A stretch of 64,000 nucleotides of DNA from Methanothermobacter sp. K4 (lineage in GTDB: Archaea > Methanobacteriota > Methanobacteria > Methanobacteriales > Methanothermobacteraceae): positions 1 to 64,000 of the forward strand of contig NZ_JAKLTD010000003.1 of NCBI RefSeq assembly GCF_022014235.1, read 5' to 3'. Positions 17,305 to 27,424 of the stretch are shown here, piece by piece. Position numbers and translations under genes: made by a program. Positions within the stretch are counted from its first letter, which is position 1, and the number at the start of each line of letters is the position of its first letter. Under the pieces are notes generated by a model. The model made no database searches. It saw only the letters and a list, made by a program, of their open reading frames with translations, and was not told where the DNA came from.

Positions 17305-17598
17305 ATGGATACTGATGCTAAAATGACTGCTCTTCATGTTCCTGCAGGTATAGTGGCGGCAGTGGTGTCATTTTACCTTTCAAATGGTTCAATAGCAGTT
17401 CTTGGAAAAAATCAGGCACTCGGCACCTTCGCGGGTCTTGTGATACTGTTGATTGTTGGAAATATTGCAGAAAGGTTATTCGGTAAGGAAGAGGTTGGGG
17501 GATTCAGGGGGTGGCTCTGGAGTGGTATAGTGCCATTTCTCTTCATCTGGTTCGTTGTATGGGCAATCCTCATAACTTCAACCACAATAACCCCATAG
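17305..17598 (+). CDS. EMC6-like membrane protein
   Basis: This 97-residue protein has three hydrophobic segments (about 11-28, 40-54, 69-91) with a short loop containing ERLFGKEEVGG. It resembles archaeal EMC6-like proteins (DUF5379, as I recall), counterparts of a subunit of the ER membrane protein complex. GGAGGT precedes the ATG by six bases. An EMC3-type DUF106 protein is encoded at 42422, so both putative insertase partners are in this window. Confidence 0.72.
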   Translation: MDTDAKMTALHVPAGIVAAVVSFYLSNGSIAVLGKNQALGTFAGLVILLIVGNIAERLFGKEEVGGFRGWLWSGIVPFLFIWFVVWAILITSTTITP

Positions 17599-17609
17599 AT
17601 TCCTCTTTT

Positions 17610-19427
17610 TCAGGCCCAGTAGAATATCCAGGCAAAGACGAATATAAGTGCAAGTACGAATATGATCGGAGCTATCACACGGCTCACAGCAACGATTGAA
17701 CTTATGGTTGATACAAGCTCCGTTGAATTTGTGGGGCCGAGGGTGTGCAGACCCCTTATTCTGACGACCCTGCACCCTGCCTTCACCTCCTCAAGGTCCT
17801 CAACCGCCTCTGAAACTGCCTTTTTGATTTCATCTATAATCTCATCCCTTCTGTGTTTTCCGAGGGGGTTGTGGCCTCCTGAAAGGGTGTTCACAAAGTG
17901 GGTGTCGGTTGTCATCACCTCGGCTTCATCTATGTCCAGCTTCAGAAGTTCCTCCAGTATCTCGTCCCTGAAGCCCATGACCATGTTATTGGCGTCAAGG
18001 AGCACGTAGGCTGTCCTCTGTTCTTCTGCCTCAACCACCATGGCCATAACTCCGCTCTGTCCAATACCATCCTCCTTTGAGAGGCCATCCATTTTCCTCT
18101 GGGCACAGCCAACCCTCAGTTTGTGGCGGAGGGGAGGGCACTCAATGGAGTCCACCGCATCAAGGAGGTCGAACATTTCAGGGTTACCTGCAAGTATTCG
18201 GCCTGTTTCACCCTGGAATGAGTTGTGGCAGTCCACAACAACCACATTTTTTGATCCGCAGCGGCCCCCTGCAAGGTTCATCATTGAAAGGCCCACACCA
18301 AATTCTATGTCATCAAATCCATTGGGGGCCATTGTTGCAAGGATAAGCATGCCATCGCCAAGGAACTGGACGCCAATGGTGGCGCTGTTCCTGGTGTATC
18401 TTCTGAATTTACTGGCGCCCTCATGGTACTCCATACCATCAAGCGCCTCCCTGACGGCATTCTCAACCTTTTCCAGTTCCCTAACGGATACCGGGTTGAA
18501 GTCATGGGTCGAAGGACCATGGGCCACCATGGTGAATGTGTCAAATCTCTGAGAGAGTATGGTGGGCATGTTGGCACCGCCTATGGTACCTATTGGACCC
18601 GGGTGTACAGAGGGGCTTATGAAGAGGGCCTTTATATCGGAGCCCCTCTGGAATGCCACCACACCCACAAGGGTGTCCACGGGTTCACCGATCTCACTGA
18701 AGATGCTTTCAAGTTCAGGTGAATCCTCGGTTATATGTGAGAGAAAGAGGCTCAGGAACTCCAGTGAGCCGACTCCAAGGTTCTTTCTCATGGGTGACTC
18801 AACAACCATGACAAATGAGTAGATGGCGAGTATGAGCATCGCTGAGGCAACGAGGATCTTCAGTAAAAATCCTATCACACTGAAGTAGCCAATGTTTGTT
18901 GCAAGGCTCAGGAATGCCACAACGATGTTCATGCTCACTATGAGAACTGGTTGCACAGAGGATATCAGGGTCGAATTTGTGAAGTTTATGTTTGAGGTTC
19001 CCCAGATCACCAGGAGGCGGAAGGCGAATATAACAGCAGAGGCGAGGATTATGGAGTTGAGTATTAGGTCGCTCTGCATTATGGATGATGCCAGGCACCC
19101 CCCAAGGTAGATGAGGGAGAAAATCATCATGGAGAAGAATGCCAGGAACATGGACTGTTTCATCTTCATCCTTCTGCCACCCAGCGAGTTGACCCATGGC
19201 TGGGTGATGGCACCGGCCATTATTGATGAAAATCCAAGGACAAGCACCCCATTGGTTCCCCCATAGAGTGTGTCATGGAGTAAGCTTATCCCAGGAACCA
19301 TATCGATTATAAAACCCACAGCACCCACAAAGAAGCTTATAAATATCATTGAGAGGAGTGATATTTCGGTTTTCGGGAGGGTCATGATGTACTTTGAGAG
19401 ATCAGTCACATTCTTAGTGCTTGACAT
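17610..19427 (-). CDS. DUF2070 family membrane protein
   Basis: The 605-residue protein has seven or so N-terminal membrane helices, a large soluble domain from about residue 235, and one last helix at the C-terminus. The soluble part contains SPSVHPGPIGTIGGANMPTI and VVDCHNSFQGETG, which fit the archaeal DUF2070 family. His and Asp residues there could bind metal. Function is unknown. GAGGT precedes the ATG. It converges on the EMC6-like gene with an 11-base gap. Confidence 0.8.
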   Translation of the reverse strand: MSSTKNVTDLSKYIMTLPKTEISLLSMIFISFFVGAVGFIIDMVPGISLLHDTLYGGTNGVLVLGFSSIMAGAITQPWVNSLGGRRMKMKQSMFLAFFSMMIFSLIYLGGCLASSIMQSDLILNSIILASAVIFAFRLLVIWGTSNINFTNSTLISSVQPVLIVSMNIVVAFLSLATNIGYFSVIGFLLKILVASAMLILAIYSFVMVVESPMRKNLGVGSLEFLSLFLSHITEDSPELESIFSEIGEPVDTLVGVVAFQRGSDIKALFISPSVHPGPIGTIGGANMPTILSQRFDTFTMVAHGPSTHDFNPVSVRELEKVENAVREALDGMEYHEGASKFRRYTRNSATIGVQFLGDGMLILATMAPNGFDDIEFGVGLSMMNLAGGRCGSKNVVVVDCHNSFQGETGRILAGNPEMFDLLDAVDSIECPPLRHKLRVGCAQRKMDGLSKEDGIGQSGVMAMVVEAEEQRTAYVLLDANNMVMGFRDEILEELLKLDIDEAEVMTTDTHFVNTLSGGHNPLGKHRRDEIIDEIKKAVSEAVEDLEEVKAGCRVVRIRGLHTLGPTNSTELVSTISSIVAVSRVIAPIIFVLALIFVFAWIFYWA

Positions 19428-19612
19428 ATTCTACCTCAACTAGTTCTGGGATCTACTGGAGAAAGATATTTAAAAATTTGATCCATATTAAATTTATTCG
19501 ATAGGCATCACTCTTGGCATGCTCTGAAGTTTAACTCTAACATGATGAATGGTCCACGTCTTTCCGCATTGCATAGCACTGATTGCTCTATTCAGGTATG
19601 AGAGATGTTTTT

Positions 19613-20209
19613 ATGGAGATAAAACTTAAAACACCACTTTCAGATGAGGTAACCGAACTTAAAGCTGGTGACATCGTTTACATCACCGGAAAAATATTCA
19701 CGGCCCGTGACAGGGCCCATAAAAGGATAATTGAGCGGGGAGCCCCCTTTGATATTGAGGGCTCTGTGATATTCCATGCAGGGCCCATAATAAGGTTTGA
19801 GGGGGAACCTGATGTCAGCAGTGAGTCGATAATTGAACCCCCCGCACGACTCGTGGTTGTGGGGCCCACCACAAGCGGGAGAATGAACCCCTTCCAGCCA
19901 GAGGTTATAGATATGGGTGTGAGGGCGGTTATAGGTAAGGGTGGAATGGATGATAGAACGAGGAATGCCCTCAGAAAAAAAGGAGCTGTTTACCTTGCAG
20001 CCGTGGGGGGCTGCGCGGCACTCTATGGCTCGGCAGTTAAGGGTATAGCCGCAGTGCACTGGCTGGACCTGGGTGTGCCTGAGGCGGTATGGGAGCTGGA
20101 GGTTGAGAACTTCGGGCCCCTCATAGTTGCCATGGACTCAGATGGCAGAAGCCTCTATGAAACACCGGATGATGAATACGACCTTGAGGTTCAGAGGATA
20201 CTCGATTGA
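19613..20209 (+). CDS. fumB: Fumarate hydratase class I, beta subunit
   Basis: This is the C-terminal half of class I fumarase as a separate 198-residue subunit: [39 protein letters not shown] and AVGGCAALY are family landmarks. With the alpha subunit (not in this window) it interconverts fumarate and malate in the incomplete reductive TCA path of methanogens. Upstream in-frame ATGs at 19583 and 19598 are possible. The core beta strand begins right after 19613. Confidence 0.88.
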   Translation: MEIKLKTPLSDEVTELKAGDIVYITGKIFTARDRAHKRIIERGAPFDIEGSVIFHAGPIIRFEGEPDVSSESIIEPPARLVVVGPTTSGRMNPFQPEVIDMGVRAVIGKGGMDDRTRNALRKKGAVYLAAVGGCAALYGSAVKGIAAVHWLDLGVPEAVWELEVENFGPLIVAMDSDGRSLYETPDDEYDLEVQRILD

Positions 20210-20225
20210 GCTGTGTGTGAGTGGG

Positions 20226-21005
20226 ATGTTTGATTTCAGCCTCCCGGAGCACATCAAACTCCATGGACTTGTGGACACCCATATCCACACAGCCCCCGAT
20301 GTGAGGGAGAGATCCATGAATGACATTGAACTCGCTTCCGCCGCACTCAGGGAGGGGATGGAGGCTGTTGTGATAAAGAGTCACACTGAACCCACCTCAG
20401 GTAGGGCGGTGCTGGTCTCTGAGGTTACGGGTATGAGGGTCATTGGGGGTGTTACACTGAACACGTCGGTGGGGGGCCTCAACCCGGATGCGGTCCATGC
20501 CGCCGCCATGATGGGCGGAAGGTTCGTCTGGTTACCCACGGTATCGGCTGGAAGGGCTGAGGGCGACCTTGATGGCGTTCTTTCTGCTGTTGCTGAACAT
20601 GACATGGTCCTGGGAACAGGGCACCTGAAACCCCCTGAGATATTCCATGTCCTTGACCTTGCCGCAGATTATGGTGTCGGTAAAATTATCATCAACCATC
20701 CACTGACGGGTGTTGTGGGTGCCAGTCTCGAGGAGCAGAGGGAGATGTCAAGGCGGGCTTACCTTGAGCACTGCCTTGTGGCCTGCATGCCACTCCATGA
20801 TGGGCTTGACTTTGAACGCATAGCCGAATCTGTGAGGTATGTTGGTGTAGAAAGGTGCATAATGGCGACTGACTTCGGACAGGGCCACAATCCATCCCCC
20901 ATTGCCGGGATGAAGCAGTTCATATACCTCATGGGGGAGCATGGATTCTCCCACTCGGATATAATGAGGATGTGCCGGGATAACCCCCTTGAACTGATAT
21001 CCTGA
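20226..21005 (+). CDS. DUF6282-type amidohydrolase-like protein
   Basis: This 259-residue TIM-barrel-like protein has VDTHIHTAPDV near the N-terminus (metal HxH), VIKSHTEP, GTGHLKPPEI, IINHPLTG and ATDFGQGHNPSP, the order of metal ligands in amidohydrolase-like folds. I recall the family as DUF6282. No substrate is known. The ATG at 20226 follows the fumarase stop by 16 bases, so they are probably co-transcribed. A much longer frame upstream overlaps fumB and is unlikely. Confidence 0.78.
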   Translation: MFDFSLPEHIKLHGLVDTHIHTAPDVRERSMNDIELASAALREGMEAVVIKSHTEPTSGRAVLVSEVTGMRVIGGVTLNTSVGGLNPDAVHAAAMMGGRFVWLPTVSAGRAEGDLDGVLSAVAEHDMVLGTGHLKPPEIFHVLDLAADYGVGKIIINHPLTGVVGASLEEQREMSRRAYLEHCLVACMPLHDGLDFERIAESVRYVGVERCIMATDFGQGHNPSPIAGMKQFIYLMGEHGFSHSDIMRMCRDNPLELIS

Positions 21006-21116
21006 CGTTTCTAAGAAAATCAGATTGATATTAACGTTATCTTCTGCTATCAAAAATTATATATGAGAAATTGGATTAAGGGTGAAATCAACCTTTATAA
21101 CTGTGCGAGTGATATG

Positions 21117-21443
21117 ATGTCCGATAAAAAGATTGAGAATGAGCTTAAAAAGAGAATAAATCAATTTAAAAAGCTTTTGAAGAATGATGATGAACGTGAA
21201 AACTTCTATAACAATATATGTGGTTCCGAAATCCTGGTGAGGATTGAGATATTTCTTCCGTCAGGCAACCCTGAAAGATACTATGACGGGCTTTTCCTTT
21301 ACCTCAATGATGAGGGGAGAATAGTGAATGCGGAGTACTACTACAATGAGGGCGGTGAGGGTGCCATCACGCAGCTCGACGATAAATCCCTTGAGGTTGT
21401 AAGGGAACTCTTTGAGGATGAACTATCACTTGAGATCGAATGA
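21117..21443 (+). CDS. Hypothetical acidic protein
   Basis: I do not recognise this 108-residue protein. It starts MSDKKIENELKKRINQFKKLL (probable helix), then has a beta-rich middle (EILVRIEIFLPSGNPERYYDGLFLYL) and an acidic end. The ATG at 21117 has GTGAT six bases before it; an upstream ATG at 21063 lacks a site. A GC-rich hairpin with a T-run (about 21447-21473) follows the stop and looks like a terminator. Confidence 0.6.
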   Translation: MSDKKIENELKKRINQFKKLLKNDDERENFYNNICGSEILVRIEIFLPSGNPERYYDGLFLYLNDEGRIVNAEYYYNEGGEGAITQLDDKSLEVVRELFEDELSLEIE

Positions 21444-21446
21444 TGC

Positions 21447-21473
21447 GGGGATTTTTTTGGGGACTTCCCCGGC
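21447..21473 (+). terminator. Hairpin with T-run
   Basis: CGGGGA pairs with TCCCCG around a T-rich loop just after the stop of the hypothetical gene and before the promoter of the NYN gene (TATA-like ACTTTATTTATAATAAC at about 21487). Confidence 0.45.
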
Positions 21474-21551
21474 CTTAAGAAACTTTAACTTTATTTATAA
21501 TAACTTCAATAATTATTATGATTAAATTTTTTTAGTGGAGGATTCAATACC

Positions 21552-22073
21552 ATGCGAAGTTTTGAAAAACTGACTTCCCTTAAGGAATACATTCCCATCA
21601 AGAAAAAGGAGGGCGGTGAAAAGAACATTGGCCTTCTTGTGGATGGGCCGAACATGCTCAGAAAGGAATTCAGCCTGAACCTGGACCTTGTAAGGAAGAT
21701 AATGTCTGAATACGGGAATATGCGTGTTGGGAAGGTTCTTCTGAATCAGTACGCCTCTGATAAACTGATAGAGGCTATTGTGAACCAGGGCTTTACACCA
21801 ATTGTCGTGGCTGGAGATACAGATGTCTACATGGCTGTTGAGGCCATGGAACTGATATACAACCCTAATATTGATATAATAGCCCTTATGACACGCGACG
21901 CTGATTTTCTACCCATAATAAACAAGGCAAAGGAAAATGGTAAGGATACAATTGTGATAGGTGCCGAGCCAGGTTTCAGTGCTGCACTCCAGAATTCTGC
22001 GGACCATGCCATAATCCTGAAACCAGAGAATGGCAGGCCAAGGAAGGGAAGGATCGCTGAGGAAACTGATTGA
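21552..22073 (+). CDS. NYN-domain (PIN-like) RNase family protein
   Basis: The 173-residue protein has the PIN/NYN acidic residues in order: LLVDGPNM (first Asp), [12 protein letters not shown], and MTRDADFLP, and fits the archaeal TIGR00288 group. NYN proteins are usually metal-dependent ribonucleases acting on structured RNA. GGAGG lies at the right distance before the ATG. It is followed without a gap by a PLP protein gene, which probably shares the transcript. Confidence 0.85.
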   Translation: MRSFEKLTSLKEYIPIKKKEGGEKNIGLLVDGPNMLRKEFSLNLDLVRKIMSEYGNMRVGKVLLNQYASDKLIEAIVNQGFTPIVVAGDTDVYMAVEAMELIYNPNIDIIALMTRDADFLPIINKAKENGKDTIVIGAEPGFSAALQNSADHAIILKPENGRPRKGRIAEETD

Positions 22074-22085
22074 ATGGGTGATGTG

Positions 22086-23222
22086 ATGTTTCATGATCAC
22101 CTGAATGAGGTTAAGCGCAGGGAACACGCCCTTCAGATAATCGGGGAGCGTATTGCCACTGAGGGTCGTGAGGGAATATATGACCTCACGGGTCTTTCAG
22201 GGGGTTTCCCCCTTGGAAGGGAGGATATTGGCCTCCTTGAGACGTACGTGGGGCCGGCTGTCTTTGAGGAGAGACTTCAGATAGCTGGCAGAGAGCACAT
22301 GGGTGGTGAGATGATTGCCGCCTTTAACAGGACAAGCAGCGCAATACTTGCATCCATCCTGGAACTTGCAGAGCAGGGTTCACTGGTTGTGCACTACCTC
22401 CCGGAGCTCCCATCCCATCCCTCCATCCCGGCAAGCACCCAACTGGCAGCAGCCAGGTACCATGAGACAGATGACTTCACCGAGGATATACCCGAAGACA
22501 CCTCCCTGGTGGTTGTGACAGGTTCGACAATGGACCACCGGGTGGTGGATGAATCGGAGCTCCAGCATGTAATTGAAAGGGCCCACTCGGCTGGGGTCCC
22601 GGTACTTGTGGATGACGCATCAGGTGCAAGGCTGAGGACGGTTCTATTTAACCAGAAGAGGGCATGTGACATGGGAGCGGACCTTGCAGTTACAAGCACA
22701 GATAAACTGATGCACGGGCCAAGAGGGGGACTTCTAGCAGGAAGATCCGACCTTATTGAGCGGATTAAATCAAGGGCCTACCGGTTCGGACTTGAGGCCC
22801 AGCCCCCACTTATCGCTGCAATGGTGAGGGCACTGGAGAGCTTTGACCCATCTGAAATTCTCAACACCCTTGAGCGGAAGGGGTACCTTCTTGAGGCTCT
22901 GAGGGACCTTAAGGTGGAGGAGACACCCACGGGGATAATGATAAAACCGGATTCGCTGGAGAAACTCTATGATTCCACATACACAGGTGATGAGATCGGT
23001 GTGGCCCTTTCAATGCTGCTCCTATCTGACCATGGAATAATAACCATACCCGCCGTGGGGATGCCCGGGGCATCAAAGACACTGAGGTTTGACCTGGCAT
23101 CAAGGGACGCGGAGAGGCTTGAGCCTGAACTTCTGGGGGAGGCAATTGAGGACGCAGTGGATAAACTTTCAGGCATCATCAGGGACAGGGCGCTGATGGA
23201 GAAACTTATCTTCGGGTCATGA
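22086..23222 (+). CDS. UPF0425 PLP-dependent protein (MJ0158 family)
   Basis: This SelA-like fold-type I protein of 378 residues has the PLP lysine in TSTDKLMHGPRGG, preceded by VLVDDASGARLR. The family (TIGR03576) resembles selenocysteine synthase but the archaeal members lack that activity; their reaction is not known to me. GGTGAT ends three bases before the ATG at 22086, favouring it over the in-frame ATG at 22074 that abuts the NYN stop. Confidence 0.87.
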   Translation: MFHDHLNEVKRREHALQIIGERIATEGREGIYDLTGLSGGFPLGREDIGLLETYVGPAVFEERLQIAGREHMGGEMIAAFNRTSSAILASILELAEQGSLVVHYLPELPSHPSIPASTQLAAARYHETDDFTEDIPEDTSLVVVTGSTMDHRVVDESELQHVIERAHSAGVPVLVDDASGARLRTVLFNQKRACDMGADLAVTSTDKLMHGPRGGLLAGRSDLIERIKSRAYRFGLEAQPPLIAAMVRALESFDPSEILNTLERKGYLLEALRDLKVEETPTGIMIKPDSLEKLYDSTYTGDEIGVALSMLLLSDHGIITIPAVGMPGASKTLRFDLASRDAERLEPELLGEAIEDAVDKLSGIIRDRALMEKLIFGS

Positions 23223-23368
23223 GGTTTTTTTTGACTTCATGCGCTGAATGATTTCTGAATTCCTGGAATAATTTTTTATTAAAAATGACATTCTTACATT
23301 TTCGCACAAGAAAAAAAACTGAAACGGGCATATCTGAACGATTCTGAGTTTATCATGGAGGTGTCAGG

Positions 23369-24382
23369 CTGATAGTTATTGATGGATCAGAGGGTGAGGG
23401 TGGGGGTGCCGTTGTAAGGGTTTCCATGGCCCTTGCAGCCCTGGAATCGCGCAGGATAAGGATATACAATATCAGGGCTCGCAGGCCCAGGAAGGGACTG
23501 TCACATCAGCACCTCACTGCTGTGAGGGCAATTGCAGAGATAAGCAATGGTAGACTCAGTGGTGATGAACTCGGGTCAATGGAGCTTGAATTTTCACCAG
23601 GACGTGTTGGTGGCGGGAAATTTGAATTTGACATAAAAACCGCTGGGAGCACAGGGCTTGTCCTCCAGGCCATAATGATAGCCTCCATAGCCTCCAGGGG
23701 TGAACTGGATGTAACCGTCAGGGGCGGCACCGATGTCCTCTGGGCCCCCACAGCCGACTACCTCAGGGAGGTGACGCTCCCGGTACTCGAAATGATGGGT
23801 TACACTGCAAAACTTGAGTTAATTGAGAGGGGCTACTATCCCGAAGGTGGGGGTGTGGTTCATGCAACCATGGAACCATCCACCCTCAAGCCCCTTGTAC
23901 TTGAAAGTGCTGAAATTCACCGTATAAGGGGTGTTTCCCACTCCAGGAACCTTCCGATACATGTTGCTGAGAGGCAGGCGGAATCAGCCAGGCGGATACT
24001 TGATAGAACAGGTCTTGATGTTGATATACGTGTTGAGGACGCCTCTGGTTCAGTGGGGAGGGGCTCGGGCATAACACTCTGGGCTGAGGGTAACACGAGG
24101 CTCGGTGCCACTGCACTGGGAAAACCAGGAAAGAGGGCAGAACTGGTTGGGGCAGAGGCTGCAGAGGAACTTCTGGGTTTCATAGAGTCTGGTAGACCCC
24201 TTGACAGGTACATGGGCGATCAGATCATCCCCTACATGGCAATCGCAGGAAATTCAAAGGTGGCCACCTGTGAACTCACACTGCACGCGGAGACCAATAT
24301 GATGCTTGCAGAAAAGATAACCGGAAGGAAATTCAGGGTTGATGGTGAACGCGGGGGGCCAGCCATAATCGAGGCCCTCTGA
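23369..24382 (+). CDS. rtcA: RNA 3'-terminal phosphate cyclase, apparent CTG start
   Basis: RtcA converts RNA 3'-phosphate ends to 2',3'-cyclic phosphates using ATP. The conserved N-terminus LIVIDGSEGEGGGAVVR is encoded from 23369, upstream of the first ATG (23426), and a protein starting at 23426 would lack it. The only plausible initiator in frame is CTG at 23369-23371, five bases after a perfect GGAGGTG at 23357-23363. The rest fits the family (GGGKFEFD, YYPEGGG, and HAETNMMLAEK near the end, with the catalytic His). Length from CTG is 337 residues, the normal size. Confidence 0.88.
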   Translation: MIVIDGSEGEGGGAVVRVSMALAALESRRIRIYNIRARRPRKGLSHQHLTAVRAIAEISNGRLSGDELGSMELEFSPGRVGGGKFEFDIKTAGSTGLVLQAIMIASIASRGELDVTVRGGTDVLWAPTADYLREVTLPVLEMMGYTAKLELIERGYYPEGGGVVHATMEPSTLKPLVLESAEIHRIRGVSHSRNLPIHVAERQAESARRILDRTGLDVDIRVEDASGSVGRGSGITLWAEGNTRLGATALGKPGKRAELVGAEAAEELLGFIESGRPLDRYMGDQIIPYMAIAGNSKVATCELTLHAETNMMLAEKITGRKFRVDGERGGPAIIEAL

Positions 24383-24432
24383 TGGGTATTCAAAAAATCA
24401 GTTTAAAGGTGGCACCTGGAGGGCCACCACTG

Positions 24433-25218
24433 TCAGAGGTGTATGCACTCACCGGATATTATTTTGCGGAGCGTTCCATCGTCCAGTTCCAGTATGAGGG
24501 CACCCTCGCTGTTGATGCCGATGGCCTCACCATGGACGATTTCACCAAGCTGTTTCCTTATTTCAACACGTCTGCCGATTGTCTTTGACATCTTCCTCCA
24601 TTCTCTTAGAATTTCATCCATTCTGCCCTCCTTGAAGGAATCATAGACCTCCTCAAAGTTTTTAAGGAACCTTGATATCAGTTCACTGGATTTTATGTCC
24701 CTCTGGAGTTCATTCTTAATGGAGGTTGCCCCTTCCCTGAGGTCCTCCGGGAAGTGGCTGATGTCCACGTTGGTATCGATTCCCACACCGACAACCACGT
24801 ATTCAAGGGTGTTGAACCTTGCATGGGCCTCTGTGAGTATTCCACATACCTTCTTATCTCCAATGAGTATATCATTGGGCCACTTTATTCCCACGTCCAG
24901 ACCACATTCCTCCTTCAGTGTCCTGGCAACTGCAACACCGGTTACCAGTGTTAGGAGGGGGGCCGTTGATGGGTGAACCTCTGGTCTGAGTATGATGGAC
25001 ATCCATATCCCGCCCTGGGGTGATATCCAGGGTTTACCCCGCCTACCCCTTCCACGGGACTGGGTCCTTGCAATTACAACTGTACCCTCTGGGGCTCCAT
25101 CCTCTGCCATCCGCTTGGCCACGTTGTTGGTGGAGTCCACCTCATCGAAGCATTTTACTTCATGCCCAATGTACCTGGTTTTTACCTCAACATCACATGG
25201 ATCATAGTAATCTTCCAT
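24433..25218 (-). CDS. birA: Biotin-protein ligase, no DNA-binding domain
   Basis: The 261-residue enzyme activates biotin with ATP and attaches it to the biotin carrier of pyruvate carboxylase. The catalytic motif GRGRRGKPW and KWPNDI are present. There is no N-terminal helix-turn-helix, so unlike E. coli BirA it should not be a repressor. It lies four bases after pycA on the minus strand, an operon reported from this genus, with the PycB subunit encoded elsewhere. Confidence 0.93.
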   Translation of the reverse strand: MEDYYDPCDVEVKTRYIGHEVKCFDEVDSTNNVAKRMAEDGAPEGTVVIARTQSRGRGRRGKPWISPQGGIWMSIILRPEVHPSTAPLLTLVTGVAVARTLKEECGLDVGIKWPNDILIGDKKVCGILTEAHARFNTLEYVVVGVGIDTNVDISHFPEDLREGATSIKNELQRDIKSSELISRFLKNFEEVYDSFKEGRMDEILREWRKMSKTIGRRVEIRKQLGEIVHGEAIGINSEGALILELDDGTLRKIISGECIHL

Positions 25219-25222
25219 ACCA

Positions 25223-26698
25223 TCACCCCCTTCTTGAGTGCATGTATGCCCCTATGGCTGCAGATATTGCTGCAACCTTCTTTGATGGGAGAAATGTTGA
25301 GTGGAGGCGTTCAACCATCTCCTGGTCCTCTTTGACAATCTTCTGCATCTCGGCGTCTATACCCCTCCTGTATTCATCCACGAAGTGCGTGTGAAGTTCC
25401 CCCCTCTGGAATGCCTCATTTTTCATTATTGCCTTGTGGAATGGGATGGTGGTTCTGACGCCCAGTATGATGTACTCACTGAGGGCACGCCGCATCCTGT
25501 TTATTGCCTCCTGACGGTCCATTCCCCATACTATGAGTTTGGATATCATGGAGTCGTAGAATGGTGGTATCTCATAGTTCATGTAAACCCCACTGTCAAC
25601 CCTGACCCCTATTCCACCGGGGGACCTGTAACCTGTGATCTTACCGGGGTTCGGGGCGAAATCTGATAGGGGGTCCTCTGCGTTGATCCTGCACTCAATT
25701 GCATGGCCCCTTATTGTTATGTCCTCCTGTCTGCATGAGAGTTCCTCCCCTGAGGCGACCCTTATCTGTTCCTTGACAAGGTCCACGCCGGTGATCACCT
25801 CGGTTATTGGGTGCTCAACCTGTATCCTGGTGTTCATCTCAAGGAAGTAGAAGTCCCCGTTTGAATACAGGAACTCAACTGTACCTGCATTCTCATAACC
25901 TATATATTCGGCGGCCTTAACTGCGGCTGAACCCATTCTTTCCCTCAGTTCAGGGGTCATGATGGGTGATGGCGCCTCCTCCACCAGTTTCTGATGCCGC
26001 CTCTGTATTGAACACTCCCTGTCTGCAAGGTGGATGACGTTTCCATGTTCATCGGCCATGACCTGAAATTCAATGTGGCGGGGTTTTTCAAGGTACTTCT
26101 CTATATACACGGTTGGATCGCCGAATGCTGATGCCGCAACAGACTGGGTGGATTCCATGGCCCTGATGAGTTCGTCCTCCTCGTAGACGGTTCTCATGCC
26201 TATTCCACCGCCACCAGCCGATGCCTTTATGATGACCGGGTAGCCTATTGAATCAGCTATCTCAGCGGCTTCGTCCGGGTCACTCACGCCCTTATCGGTT
26301 CCAGGGATGACAGGGACCCCCGCCTTCTTCATGAGCTTCTTTGATGTTATCTTATCACCCATGGCCTCTATGACGGAACTTTTGGGACCTATCAGTTTGA
26401 TCCCGTGTTTCTCACACTCCTCCCCAAGGCCAGGGTTCTCTGCCAGGAAACCGTAACCTGGATGGATGGCCTCTGCACCGCTTTCCTCGGCCACATCAAT
26501 TATCCTGTCTATTCTCAGGTAGCTCTGGGATGGGGATGGTTTACCTATTTCGTATGCCTCATCGGCGTACCTTGTAAAGAGCGCATTCTTATCTGCTTCG
26601 GAGTAAACAGCCACGCTTTTTATCCCGAGCTCCCTGCATGCGCGCATAACTCTTATTGCTATTTCACCACGGTTTGCAACGAGGATTTTGCTGAACAT
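25223..26698 (-). CDS. pycA: Pyruvate carboxylase subunit A (biotin carboxylase)
   Basis: The 491-residue protein carboxylates biotin with ATP and bicarbonate, feeding oxaloacetate synthesis from pyruvate. It shows [13 protein letters not shown] at the start, the ATP-grasp glycine loop [23 protein letters not shown] and RINAEDP, all typical. In methanogens this is the separate A subunit of a two-subunit pyruvate carboxylase. Acetyl-CoA carboxylase is not expected here. It heads the pycA-birA operon, whose promoter lies in the AT-rich gap before the divergent methyltransferase gene. Confidence 0.93.
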   Translation of the reverse strand: MFSKILVANRGEIAIRVMRACRELGIKSVAVYSEADKNALFTRYADEAYEIGKPSPSQSYLRIDRIIDVAEESGAEAIHPGYGFLAENPGLGEECEKHGIKLIGPKSSVIEAMGDKITSKKLMKKAGVPVIPGTDKGVSDPDEAAEIADSIGYPVIIKASAGGGGIGMRTVYEEDELIRAMESTQSVAASAFGDPTVYIEKYLEKPRHIEFQVMADEHGNVIHLADRECSIQRRHQKLVEEAPSPIMTPELRERMGSAAVKAAEYIGYENAGTVEFLYSNGDFYFLEMNTRIQVEHPITEVITGVDLVKEQIRVASGEELSCRQEDITIRGHAIECRINAEDPLSDFAPNPGKITGYRSPGGIGVRVDSGVYMNYEIPPFYDSMISKLIVWGMDRQEAINRMRRALSEYIILGVRTTIPFHKAIMKNEAFQRGELHTHFVDEYRRGIDAEMQKIVKEDQEMVERLHSTFLPSKKVAAISAAIGAYMHSRRG

Positions 26699-26781
26699 CT
26701 GACTGCACCCTGAAATTTATAACACATATATATTATATTGAGATAACTCTTTTTAAGTCTACCACCTTCAGTTATGGTAAC

Positions 26782-27414
26782 ATGAGGAGAAAGAGACACC
26801 TTGAGATGCTTCTTGAGCGCATCCCTCCCCACCCCCACCCTGACCCGGGTCTTGAACAGTACCTCACCCCGGCCCCTGTTGCCGCGGAGGTCCTCTGGGC
26901 AGCCAGGGCCATGGGGGATATTGAGGGAAGAACCGTCGCGGACCTTGGATGCGGTACGGGCACTCTGGGTATTGGGGCGGCAATCCTTGGCGCAGAGATG
27001 GTTTACTGTGTGGATGTGGATAGAGAGGCACTTGAGGTTGCAGAGGGTGTGGCAGGGGATCTGGGTCTGGGAAACATCCAGTTCATTGAGGCCGATATCC
27101 GCGATCATGAGGATGTGCTTGGGATCACAGGGAGGGTTGATACTGTAATCCAGAATCCCCCCTTTGGTTCACAGGAAAGGGCTGAGAGGGGTGCCGACAG
27201 GGTTTTCATGGAGGCGGCATCAGCCATGGGGAGGGTTGTGTACTCATTCCACATGGCGGGTTCTGAGGACTTTGTGAGGCGCTACTATGAGGGACTGGGG
27301 GGGAGGGTGACCCACAGACTCCCTGTTGAATTCCCGATACGCCGCACCTACAGTTTCCACAGAATGGAGGTCTCCAATGTGGATGTTGTGATACTGAGGG
27401 TTGTTTTTGGGTGA
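26782..27414 (+). CDS. METTL5-type N6-adenine RNA methyltransferase
   Basis: This 210-residue SAM-dependent methyltransferase has [12 protein letters not shown] (SAM loop), DVDREAL and the catalytic NPPFG, the N6-adenine signature. Size and N-terminal sequence ([16 protein letters not shown]) match the archaeal METTL5 group, whose human member modifies 18S rRNA A1832. The target here is inferred to be 16S rRNA. A 54-bp imperfect tandem repeat begins ten bases after the stop. Confidence 0.87.
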   Translation: MRRKRHLEMLLERIPPHPHPDPGLEQYLTPAPVAAEVLWAARAMGDIEGRTVADLGCGTGTLGIGAAILGAEMVYCVDVDREALEVAEGVAGDLGLGNIQFIEADIRDHEDVLGITGRVDTVIQNPPFGSQERAERGADRVFMEAASAMGRVVYSFHMAGSEDFVRRYYEGLGGRVTHRLPVEFPIRRTYSFHRMEVSNVDVVILRVVFG

Positions 27415-27424
27415 TCTGTCAGTT

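Noticed and set aside
17662-18822. Several long plus-strand frames between 17.6 and 18.8 kb
   Set aside because: All are antisense to the DUF2070 gene, whose minus-strand frame is continuous and has a clear family pattern and ribosome-binding site.
24382-24588. 68-residue plus frame starting at the rtcA stop (TGATG)
   Set aside because: Most of it is antisense to birA, and it has no family features or ribosome-binding site of its own.
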